A program made the translations under genes and the position numbers. Below, piece by piece: positions 1 to 5,618 of a stretch of DNA of 5,688 nt (position 1 is its first letter; each line of letters starts with the position of its first letter). The DNA is taken from the NCBI GenBank assembly GCA_002433805.1, contig DJIW01000120.1:1-5688 (forward strand). Reading direction: 5' to 3'. The stretch comes from Competibacteraceae bacterium UBA6584. GTDB lineage: Bacteria > Pseudomonadota > Gammaproteobacteria > Competibacterales > Competibacteraceae. The notes under the pieces are model-generated. The model did not search any database. It was not told the origin of the DNA and saw only the letters and a list, made by a program, of their open reading frames with translations.

Positions 1-495
1 ACCTTGCGGGAAACCTGCGAGGCCAGTTTGCTGCTGCACATCATCGACGCCAGCCATCCAGACCGAAACGCGGTCATCGCGCAAGTCGAAACGGTATTGG
101 AAGAGATCGGGGCGCGGTCGGTGCCCCGCCTGCAAGTCTTCAATAAAATTGATTTGAGCGGAGAACCCGCGCGCCTGGAGCGAGACAGCGACGGTCGGCC
201 GCGGGCGGTTTGGCTGTCGGCGGCGACCGGCGCGGGTTTGGACTTGCTGAGGGCGGCGCTGGCGGAACGGCTGCGGGGCGAGGCTTTGCACGGTTGGTTG
301 TGCTTGCCGCCTTCGGCGTCTCGGCTGCGGGCGCGCCTGTTCAGTTTGGGGGCGGTTGTGGCGGAGCAGAGCGGACCGGCGGGCGAATGGTTGATCGAAG
401 CGCGCACCTCGCGCGGTAATGTGGACCTCTTATACCGGCGTTACGGCCTGCGCGCGGAATGGGTGCGTTCGGGGTTTGAAAGCCCCACGGTATAA
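1..495 (+). CDS. hflX: GTPase HflX, C-terminal part (5' end outside the window)
   Basis: HflX is a ribosome-associated GTPase that binds the 50S subunit and, in E. coli, splits stalled or heat-damaged 70S ribosomes. The reading frame is open from base 1, so the gene enters from the left; about 164 residues are visible of a family usually near 420-430. The first visible residues, TLRETCEASLLLHIIDAS, match the segment just after switch II in HflX. The G4 guanine-specificity motif NKID lies at bases 142-153, followed by a G5-like WLSAATGAGLDLL. The last 70 or so residues (PPSASRLRARLFSLG, then YRRYGL) are the small alpha/beta C-terminal domain of HflX, ending at TAA 493-495. The N-terminal ribosome-binding domain and the P-loop are not in the window. 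Only 40 bases separate it from hflK, the usual operon order. The ATG-less start at base 4 is an artefact of truncation, not a real start. Identification is confident from motifs and context. Confidence 0.95.
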   Translation, partial: TLRETCEASLLLHIIDASHPDRNAVIAQVETVLEEIGARSVPRLQVFNKIDLSGEPARLERDSDGRPRAVWLSAATGAGLDLLRAALAERLRGEALHGWLCLPPSASRLRARLFSLGAVVAEQSGPAGEWLIEARTSRGNVDLLYRRYGLRAEWVRSGFESPTV

Positions 496-501
496 ACAGG
501 A

Positions 502-513
502 TTGAACGTTCAA
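502..513. repeat. 12-bp perfect palindrome in the hflX-hflK gap
   Basis: TTGAACGTTCAA reads identically on both strands and sits in the 40-base gap between the hflX stop and the hflK start, about 13 bases before the hflK Shine-Dalgarno. It could be a small operator half-site pair or a chance palindrome. It does not match the LexA consensus (CTG-N10-CAG), and I do not recognise a regulator for it. No convincing -35/-10 pair surrounds it: TTGAAA 476-481 and TATAAA 491-496 are only 9 bases apart. Confidence 0.4.
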
Positions 514-525
514 AAGACTCAGTTT

Positions 526-529
526 GAGG
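526..529 (+). promoter_or_regulatory. Shine-Dalgarno of hflK
   Basis: GAGG ends six bases before the ATG at 536. This spacing, together with the conserved MAWNEPGGG start, selects ATG 536 over the in-frame TTG at 524, which would lie upstream of and overlap this ribosome binding site. Confidence 0.8.
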
Positions 530-535
530 TACGAC

Positions 536-1897
536 ATGGCCTGGAATGAACCGGGAGGCGGCAACCGCGATCCCTGGAGCGGGGGCGGCCGCGATCAAGG
601 ACCGCCCGATCTCGATGAAGTCATCCGCAAGCTGACGGCCAAGTTCGGCGCGTTGTTCGGCGGCCGGCGCGGCAACGGCGGCGGTCGGCCGGATTCGTCC
701 GGTTCCGGCCCCGGCTTCGCCGGGATCGGCGCGGTCATCGGTCTGATCGCGGTGGTCGGTTGGTTGATCGCCAGCATCTACATCGTGGACGAAGGCACGC
801 GCGGCGTGGTGTTGCGTTTTGGCCAATATCTGAAAACCACGCTGCCCGGCCCGCACTTGCGGATTTTTCCGATTGATCGGGTCGAGATCGTCAACATCGA
901 ACAGCGGCGTTTTCGGGAGATCGGCTACCGCTCCGGCGGCGGCGGCAACCGCCAGCAGCCGGGCGTGCGCTCGGTGCCGAAGGAAGCGCTGATGCTCACG
1001 CAGGATGAAAACATCGTGGACGTACGCTTGGCGGTGCAGTATCAGGTCAAGGACCCCCGCGCTTATCTGTTCAACGTGCTCGATTCGGAAAGCGTTCTGG
1101 TGCATGTCGTGGAAAGCGCCGCGCGCGAAACCATCGGCAAAAGCACCATGGACTTCGTGTTGACCGAAGGCCGCAGCGACATCGTGGCCGACATCAAATC
1201 CCTAAGCCAGCGAGTGCTCGACAACTATCCTCCCGGCGCGCTGCAATTGGCCGGCGAGAGCGGCGCTCCTCAGAAAACGACCGAGCCGCCGCTGATCAAG
1301 AGCGCGCCGAAAGGCGAAAAAACCGCCGATTTGCAGGGCGCCGGCGACAGCAGCAAGGGCATCGGTTTGCAAATCATCACGGTGGTACTTCAGGACGCTC
1401 AGCCGCCGGATGAGGTTCAAGATGCTTTCGGCGACGCGATTAAAGCCCGCGAGGACGAGCAGCGGCTGAAGAACGAGGCCGAAGCCTACGCCAACGAAAT
1501 CATTCCCAGGGCGCGCGGACAATCGGCGCGGCGCTTGCAAGAGGCCTCGGCCTACAAAGAGCAGGTGATCGCCCAGGCTCAGGGCGAAGCCAGCCGGTTC
1601 GATCAATTGCTGGCGGCTTATCAAAAAGCGCCGGCGGTGACTCGCGAGCGCTTGTATCTGGAAACCTTGGAAACGGTGCTCTCGCGCACCAGCAAGGTTC
1701 TGCTAGACGCGCAGGGGAGCAACAACTTGTTGTATTTGCCGCTGGATCGCCTGCTCAAGGCCGCGGAAGCGGCCCCCGGCGGCGCGCCTTCCGCCAACGG
1801 TCCGGCGGTCGAGACCCCGCCCTCCGCGCCCTCGGTAGAGGGTGGGTCGACGGCCACGCGCTTGCGCGATCTCAACCGCGGCCGGGAGGTGCGCTGA
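536..1897 (+). CDS. hflK: FtsH protease modulator subunit HflK (SPFH family)
   Basis: HflK pairs with HflC to form the large membrane-anchored cage that encloses the FtsH AAA protease and modulates its access to membrane substrates. The predicted protein is 453 residues. Residues 1-60 are a cytoplasmic Gly/Pro/Arg-rich tail with the conserved RDQGPPDLDEVIRKL (19-33). Residues about 62-83 form the single membrane anchor. IVDEGTRGVVLRFGQY (83-98) begins the periplasmic SPFH domain, with ALMLTQDENIVDV at 151-163 and LQDAQPPDEVQDAF at 285-298. A long Ala/Glu/Arg helix typical of the HflKC wall spans about 299-360, then APAVTRERLYLETLE (366-380) and LLYLPLDRLL (398-407). The tail from 410 is Pro/Ala/Ser-rich. 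It is longer than E. coli HflK (419 residues). Much of the excess is a hydrophilic stretch at about 232-274, just before the last SPFH strand, rich in Pro, Lys, Gly and Ser. ATG 536 was chosen for its GAGG and the conserved MAWNEPGGGNRDPW start. Its stop overlaps the hflC start by one base (TGATG), suggesting coupled translation and equal subunit output. Confidence 0.97.
   Translation: MAWNEPGGGNRDPWSGGGRDQGPPDLDEVIRKLTAKFGALFGGRRGNGGGRPDSSGSGPGFAGIGAVIGLIAVVGWLIASIYIVDEGTRGVVLRFGQYLKTTLPGPHLRIFPIDRVEIVNIEQRRFREIGYRSGGGGNRQQPGVRSVPKEALMLTQDENIVDVRLAVQYQVKDPRAYLFNVLDSESVLVHVVESAARETIGKSTMDFVLTEGRSDIVADIKSLSQRVLDNYPPGALQLAGESGAPQKTTEPPLIKSAPKGEKTADLQGAGDSSKGIGLQIITVVLQDAQPPDEVQDAFGDAIKAREDEQRLKNEAEAYANEIIPRARGQSARRLQEASAYKEQVIAQAQGEASRFDQLLAAYQKAPAVTRERLYLETLETVLSRTSKVLLDAQGSNNLLYLPLDRLLKAAEAAPGGAPSANGPAVETPPSAPSVEGGSTATRLRDLNRGREVR
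1884..1890 (+). promoter_or_regulatory. Shine-Dalgarno of hflC, inside the hflK 3' end
   Basis: GGGAGGT lies within the last codons of hflK; its GGAGG core ends seven bases before the hflC ATG. This is the strongest ribosome binding site in the window and agrees with the one-base TGATG overlap. Confidence 0.85.
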
Positions 1898-2760
1898 TGG
1901 CTCTGTCCCGTAACGTCGTGCTCGGGGTTTTAGGGGCGGTGGCGGTGCTGCTGGCCATGTCCTTGTTCACCGTGCACGAAACGCAAACCGCCATCCGGTT
2001 CCAATTGGGCGAAATCGTGCAGGCCAACTACAAGCCGGGCTTGCACTGGAAATGGCCGTTGGTCAACAACGTGCTCAAGTTCGACCGCCGCTTGCAAACC
2101 CTGGATACCGAACCGGAGCGGTTTCTGACCGCCGAAAAGAAAAACGTCATCGTCGATTCCTTCGCCATGTGGCGGATCGAGGACGTGCGGCTGTTTTACA
2201 CCACCGTGGGCGGCGATCCGACCCAGGCCAACGTCCGGCTCGATCAGATCGTCAAGGACGGTCTGCGCAGCGAGTTCAGCAAGCGCACCATTCAGGAAGT
2301 GGTCTCCGGCGACCGCGATCAAATCATGGAGACGCTGGGCCGGCTGCTCAAGGAGCAGGCGACCTTTTTGGGGATCGCCTCGGTGGATGTTCGGATCAAG
2401 CGAATCGATTTGCCGCCCGATGTCAGCAATTCGGTGTTCAGCCGGATGAAGGCCGAGCGGCTGCGGGTGGCCAAGGACTTCCGCTCGCGCGGCGGCGAGG
2501 CCGCCGAACGCATCCGCGCCGACGCCGACCGGCAAAGCACCGTGCTGTTGGCCGAAGCCTACCGCGACGCCGAGCGCCAGCGCGGCGAGGGCGACGCGCA
2601 GGCGACCGAAATTTATGCCCGCGCTTACGGCAAGGATCAGGATTTCTACAGTTTCCACCGCAGTCTGGCGGCCTACCGGCAGAGTTTTTCCGGTCGGGAT
2701 GACGTGCTGGTGCTCAAGCCCGATTCTCAGCTGTTCCGTTATTTCAACAAGGCGCAATGA
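1897..2760 (+). CDS. hflC: FtsH protease modulator subunit HflC (SPFH family)
   Basis: HflC is the second subunit of the HflK-HflC complex, a membrane-bound, mainly periplasmic assembly that regulates FtsH-dependent degradation. The protein has 287 residues. Residues about 6-25 form the membrane anchor (VVLGVLGAVAVLLAMSLF). The SPFH domain starts at TVHETQTAIRFQLG (25-38), with YKPGLHWKWPLV (45-56), ERFLTAEKKNVIVDSFAMWRI (74-94) and ASVDVRIKRIDLPPDV (161-176). A charged helix with RMKAERLRVAKDFRSRGGEA (183-202) follows. The C terminus carries GKDQDFYSFHRSLAAY (245-260) and LVLKPDSQLFRYF (271-283), all HflC signatures. It is shorter than E. coli HflC (334 residues) because it lacks the long insertion E. 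coli carries just before the VDVRIK strand; this compact form is common outside enterics. HflC was once suggested to be a protease, but no catalytic site is evident. It starts inside the hflK stop codon, so it is very likely co-translated with it. Confidence 0.97.
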   Translation: MALSRNVVLGVLGAVAVLLAMSLFTVHETQTAIRFQLGEIVQANYKPGLHWKWPLVNNVLKFDRRLQTLDTEPERFLTAEKKNVIVDSFAMWRIEDVRLFYTTVGGDPTQANVRLDQIVKDGLRSEFSKRTIQEVVSGDRDQIMETLGRLLKEQATFLGIASVDVRIKRIDLPPDVSNSVFSRMKAERLRVAKDFRSRGGEAAERIRADADRQSTVLLAEAYRDAERQRGEGDAQATEIYARAYGKDQDFYSFHRSLAAYRQSFSGRDDVLVLKPDSQLFRYFNKAQ

Positions 2761-2762
2761 TG

Positions 2763-2772
2763 GGCCTAGGCC
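2763..2772. repeat. 10-bp perfect palindrome after hflC
   Basis: GGCCTAGGCC lies three bases after the hflC stop, in the 54-base gap before the DUF2065 gene. As RNA it could fold only with an unrealistically small loop, and no T-run follows, so it is not an intrinsic terminator. It may be chance in GC-rich DNA or a protein-binding site; I cannot say which. Confidence 0.3.
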
Positions 2773-2814
2773 GAGGGGAAACGCGCGCTCGCCCGCCGGT
2801 CGCCGTGGGCCGCC

Positions 2815-3000
2815 ATGTGGGATGAATTACTGGCGGCCTTCGGTTTGATGTTGGTTTTCGAGGGTATTTTGCCTTTTCTCAACCCGCGCGCCTCGCGTCA
2901 GACCTTGTTGCGAATGGCCCAGTTGGACGACCGGCTGCTGCGCTTGACCGGCTTGGGCAGCATGGCTTTGGGTTTGGTGATGCTGTATTTTTTTCGCTGA
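2815..3000 (+). CDS. Small inner-membrane protein, DUF2065 (YjeT-like)
   Basis: This 61-residue protein resembles the DUF2065 family, whose E. coli member YjeT sits at the same place between hflC and purA. Family function is unknown. Residues about 3-24 (DELLAAFGLMLVFEGILPFLNP) form a first hydrophobic segment with the family-typical EGI-P-NP pattern. A short polar linker with Arg and Asp follows (RASRQTLLRMAQLDDRLLR, about 25-43). Residues about 44-60 (LTGLGSMALGLVMLYFF) form a second membrane segment ending in Arg. Two helices in a hairpin are therefore likely. ATG 2815 is the only start that keeps the first segment, since the frame upstream is closed by TAG 2767-2769 and holds no other start codon. 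No good Shine-Dalgarno precedes it (only GTGGG close by), so translation may be weak or coupled to what lies upstream. Position after hflC suggests, but does not prove, a role near the HflKC-FtsH complex. Confidence 0.87.
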   Translation: MWDELLAAFGLMLVFEGILPFLNPRASRQTLLRMAQLDDRLLRLTGLGSMALGLVMLYFFR

Positions 3001-3042
3001 CGCTCCCCCGCGCATTCTTTCCGAAGCCATCATCGATCCCTT

Positions 3043-4251
3043 ATGACGCCCGAAGATCGCTGGTTATTGCCCGAAGGCATCGAGGAAATTCTACCGCCCG
3101 CCGCCGGCCGTCTGGAGCGCTTGCGGCGCAAGCTGCTCGATTTGTATTCGAGTTGGGGCTACGAATTGGTGGTCCCACCGCTGATCGAATTTCTGGAATC
3201 GCTGTTGACCGGGACCGGCAACGACCTCGAACTGCAAACCTTCAAGCTGACCGATCAATTGAGCGGTCGGATGATGGGGGTCCGCGCCGACATGACCCCG
3301 CAGGTGGCGAGGATCGACGCCCATTTGCTCAAGCGCGAGGGGCCGGCGAGGCTGTGCTACATGGGCACGGTGCTGCGCACGCGCGGCGACGGATTCGGCG
3401 GTTCCCGCAGCCCCTATCAGGCAGGCGTCGAGCTCTACGGCCATCGCGGCCATGAAAGCGATCTGGAAGTCCTGAATTTGATGTTGGAGACCCTGGCGGC
3501 GGCGCGGGTCGCTGACGTGCATCTCGATTTGGGTCACGTCGCGATCTTCCGCGAGCTCGTCCGCCAAGCCGGCTTGGATCGGGCGCGGGAAGGGGTGTTG
3601 TTCGAGGTGCTGCAACGCAAAGCGTTACCCGAAATCCGCGAATGTTTGGCCGGTTGGGGACTCGCCCCGCCCCACGATCGGTTGCTGTCGCGGCTGGCCG
3701 AATTGAACGGCGGTTTGGAGGTGTTGGACGAGGCGCAAGCCTTGTTGGCCCACCAGGGAGCAATCATCGTTGAAGCGTTGGAGACGTTGCGGCGCTTGGT
3801 CGCGGGGCTGCGGCGTTGTTGGCCGGAGTTGCCGGTGCACATCGATTTAGCCGAATTGCGCGGTTATCACTATCATACCGGGGCGGTGTTTTCGACGTAC
3901 CTGCCGGGTCAAGGTCAGGCGATCGCCCAGGGCGGACGTTACGATGAAATCGGCCAGGTGTTCGGACGGGCGCGGCCGGCCACGGGCTTCAGCACCGATC
4001 TGGCGACTTTATTGGCGCTGAGTCCGGCGCCGGAGGAGCCCGCGCGGGGTATTTATGCGCCGTCCCTGGACGATCCCGCTTTGGAGCGGAAAGTCCAGGC
4101 GCTGCGCAGTCGCGGCGAGCGAGTCGTGCGGGCGTTGCCCGGCGCGGCGGAAACCCCCCGGCTGTTGGGATGCGACCGGGTGCTGGCGCGCCAAAACGGG
4201 GATTGGGCCGTCACGGCGGCGGATAACGGCGGCCGCGCGCGGTCGGAATAA
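3043..4251 (+). CDS. hisZ: ATP phosphoribosyltransferase regulatory subunit HisZ
   Basis: HisZ is a histidyl-tRNA synthetase-like protein without aminoacylation activity. It assembles with short-form HisG into the octameric ATP phosphoribosyltransferase that starts histidine synthesis, and it mediates feedback inhibition by histidine. The protein is 402 residues, close to the usual length. RWLLPEGIEEILPP (6-19) is the typical HisZ start. Motif 1-like sequence lies at about 35-55 (SSWGYELVVPPLIEF), followed by LTGTGNDLELQTFKL (55-69) and RADMTPQVARIDAH (81-94). Motif 2-like sequence lies at 103-132, where the HisRS class II catalytic residues are not conserved. ELRGYHYHTGAVFSTY (271-286) corresponds to the HisRS histidine-binding RGLDYYTG segment, and AQGGRYDEIGQVFG (295-308) with ATGFSTDL (313-320) to motif 3. 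No HisRS anticodon-binding domain follows, which distinguishes HisZ from HisRS. The ATG at 3043 gives the conserved N terminus but has no visible Shine-Dalgarno. It implies a short-form hisG elsewhere in the genome. It lies 23 bases before purA. Confidence 0.95.
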   Translation: MTPEDRWLLPEGIEEILPPAAGRLERLRRKLLDLYSSWGYELVVPPLIEFLESLLTGTGNDLELQTFKLTDQLSGRMMGVRADMTPQVARIDAHLLKREGPARLCYMGTVLRTRGDGFGGSRSPYQAGVELYGHRGHESDLEVLNLMLETLAAARVADVHLDLGHVAIFRELVRQAGLDRAREGVLFEVLQRKALPEIRECLAGWGLAPPHDRLLSRLAELNGGLEVLDEAQALLAHQGAIIVEALETLRRLVAGLRRCWPELPVHIDLAELRGYHYHTGAVFSTYLPGQGQAIAQGGRYDEIGQVFGRARPATGFSTDLATLLALSPAPEEPARGIYAPSLDDPALERKVQALRSRGERVVRALPGAAETPRLLGCDRVLARQNGDWAVTAADNGGRARSE

Positions 4252-4264
4252 CTAAGCCACTCTC

Positions 4265-4269
4265 GGGAG
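4265..4269 (+). promoter_or_regulatory. Shine-Dalgarno of purA
   Basis: GGGAG ends five bases before the purA ATG in the 23-base hisZ-purA gap. Slightly tight spacing but clearly purine-rich, unlike the sequences before hisZ and DUF2065. Confidence 0.7.
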
Positions 4270-4274
4270 CGGAC

Positions 4275-5570
4275 ATGGGTAAGAACGTGGTCGTCATCGG
4301 CGCGCAGTGGGGCGACGAGGGCAAGGGTAAGGTCGTCGATCTGCTCACTGAAAACGCGGCGGCGGTCGTACGGTTTCAGGGCGGCCACAACGCGGGCCAT
4401 ACCCTGGTCATCGACGGCGAGAAGACCGTCTTGCATCTGATCCCCTCCGGCATCCTGCGCGCGGGCGTGGATTGCCTGATCGGCAATGGCGTGGTGCTTT
4501 CGCCCTCGGCGCTGTTGGCCGAGATCGACCGTCTTGAAAGTCGCGGCGTGGCGGTGCGGGAGCGGTTGCGGCTCAGCGAAGCTTGCCCCCTGATCCTGCC
4601 TTACCACGTGGCGCTCGATCAAGCGCGCGAAAAAAAGCGCGGCGCGCGGGCCATCGGCACCACCGGTCGCGGCATCGGTCCGGCTTACGAAGACAAGGCG
4701 GCGCGGCGGGCGGTGCGGTTGGGCGATATCCTGGATCGAGAAGGCTTCGCCGCCAAGTTAAGCGAGGTGATGGACTACCACAATTTCGTGTTGCGCCATT
4801 ATTTTCAGGCCGAGCCGGTCGATCATCAGCAAACGCTTGCGGAAACCTTGGAGATGGCCGAGCGCCTGCGCCCGCTGGTGGCGGATGTCACCGCGTTGTT
4901 GGACGGTCATGTCCGGCGCGGCGGTAATGTGCTATTCGAAGGCGCGCAAGGGGCGATGCTGGATATCGACCACGGCACTTACCCGTATGTCACCTCCTCC
5001 AACACCACGGCGGGCGGGGCGGCCACCGGCACCGGTTTGGGGCCGCGCTATCTGGATTACGTGCTGGGAATCACCAAGGCCTATACCACCCGAGTCGGAG
5101 GCGGACCGTTTCCGACCGAACTGTCCGACGCCACCGGCGACTATTTGGCCGAGCGCGGTCACGAGTTCGGCTCGACCACCGGCCGCCGCCGGCGGTGCGG
5201 CTGGTTTGACGCGGCGGTGTTGCGGCGTTCGGTGTTAAACAACAGCGTCTCCGGTTTGTGCGTCACCAAGCTGGATGTGCTAGACGGTCTGGAGCGGATT
5301 CAAGTGTGCGTGGGTTATCGCCGGGGGGACGAACGGCTCGATTACGCGCCGCCAGGCGCCGAGGCGCTGGCCGCTTGCCAACCGATTTACGAGGAATTAC
5401 CCGGCTGGCGGCAGCCCACGGCGGGGGTGCGGCGCTACCGAGAATTGCCCGCTAATGCCCTGGCGTATCTAAGGCGACTTGAAGAATTAACCGAAAAACC
5501 GATCGCCCTCGTCTCCACCGGACCGGATCGGGACGACACCATCGTGTTGCGGGACCCGTTCGCGGCGTGA
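4275..5570 (+). CDS. purA: Adenylosuccinate synthetase PurA
   Basis: PurA catalyses the GTP-dependent condensation of IMP and aspartate to adenylosuccinate, the first committed step from IMP to AMP, in the cytoplasm. The protein is 431 residues, essentially the family length (E. coli 432). The glycine-rich loop QWGDEGKGKV (11-20) carries the catalytic base Asp14 (Asp13 when counted without Met). GGHNAGHT (36-43) carries the catalytic His42 (His41). IMP-site sequence IGTTGRGIGPAYEDKAARR is at 127-145. EGAQGAMLDIDHGTYPYVTS spans 222-241, with SSNTTAGG at 241-248, and TRVGGGPFPTEL at 272-283. The aspartate-binding loop region GSTTGRRRRCGWFD is at 299-312. The guanine-specificity motif TKLDVLDGL is at 331-339 and STGPDRDDTI at 414-423. 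All key motifs are intact, so the enzyme should be active. It is the last gene of the + strand cluster and faces the convergent tRNA-Leu. The ATG has a GGGAG upstream and gives the canonical MGKNVVVIGAQWGDEGKGK start. Confidence 0.99.
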   Translation: MGKNVVVIGAQWGDEGKGKVVDLLTENAAAVVRFQGGHNAGHTLVIDGEKTVLHLIPSGILRAGVDCLIGNGVVLSPSALLAEIDRLESRGVAVRERLRLSEACPLILPYHVALDQAREKKRGARAIGTTGRGIGPAYEDKAARRAVRLGDILDREGFAAKLSEVMDYHNFVLRHYFQAEPVDHQQTLAETLEMAERLRPLVADVTALLDGHVRRGGNVLFEGAQGAMLDIDHGTYPYVTSSNTTAGGAATGTGLGPRYLDYVLGITKAYTTRVGGGPFPTELSDATGDYLAERGHEFGSTTGRRRRCGWFDAAVLRRSVLNNSVSGLCVTKLDVLDGLERIQVCVGYRRGDERLDYAPPGAEALAACQPIYEELPGWRQPTAGVRRYRELPANALAYLRRLEELTEKPIALVSTGPDRDDTIVLRDPFAA

Positions 5571-5585
5571 GGCCCCAAAAGCAAA

Positions 5586-5609
5586 AAGGCCCGGCGATGG
5601 CCGGGCCTT
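5586..5609 (-). terminator. Intrinsic terminator of the tRNA-Leu gene, also a hairpin after purA
   Basis: Arms AAGGCCCGGC (5586-5595) and GCCGGGCCTT (5600-5609) pair perfectly over 10 bp around a four-base loop. On the minus strand the hairpin is followed by TTTTTGCTTTT (complement of 5577-5587), a good U-tract, only nine bases after the tRNA CCA end. On the + strand only the two Ts of the stem and CTGG follow, so purA transcripts would get a stable 3' hairpin but weak Rho-independent termination. The purA stop is 15 bases before the stem. Confidence 0.85.
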
Positions 5610-5618
5610 CTGGAAATC

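Noticed and set aside
524..535. TTG at 524 as an hflK start giving four extra residues
   Set aside because: It overlaps the Shine-Dalgarno of the ATG at 536, and the conserved protein start is MAWNEPGGG.
341..1105. Open frame of 254 codons on the minus strand across the hflX end and the hflK start
   Set aside because: It spans two clearly coded + strand genes and their gap, has no recognisable motif, and is explained by GC-rich codon bias.
1229..1357. HflK insertion as a pair of compensating frameshifts
   Set aside because: The frame continues with ordinary codon use and no alternate frame across it restores a known HflK sequence, so a genuine in-frame insertion is more likely.
2052..2702. 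Open frame of 216 codons on the + strand inside hflC
   Set aside because: Out-of-frame shadow, very rich in Arg, Gly and Ala, with no domain; hflC is intact in its own frame.
1930..2757. Open frame of 275 codons on the minus strand across nearly all of hflC
   Set aside because: Antisense shadow of a GC-rich coding gene. Its product is rich in His, Gln, Gly and Leu without a recognisable domain, while the + strand frame is an unmistakable HflC.
2815..4251. DUF2065-HisZ fusion by readthrough of TGA 2998-3000
   Set aside because: The two frames coincide and no other stop intervenes, but each protein is complete and of normal length, and coincidence of frame has a one-in-three chance.
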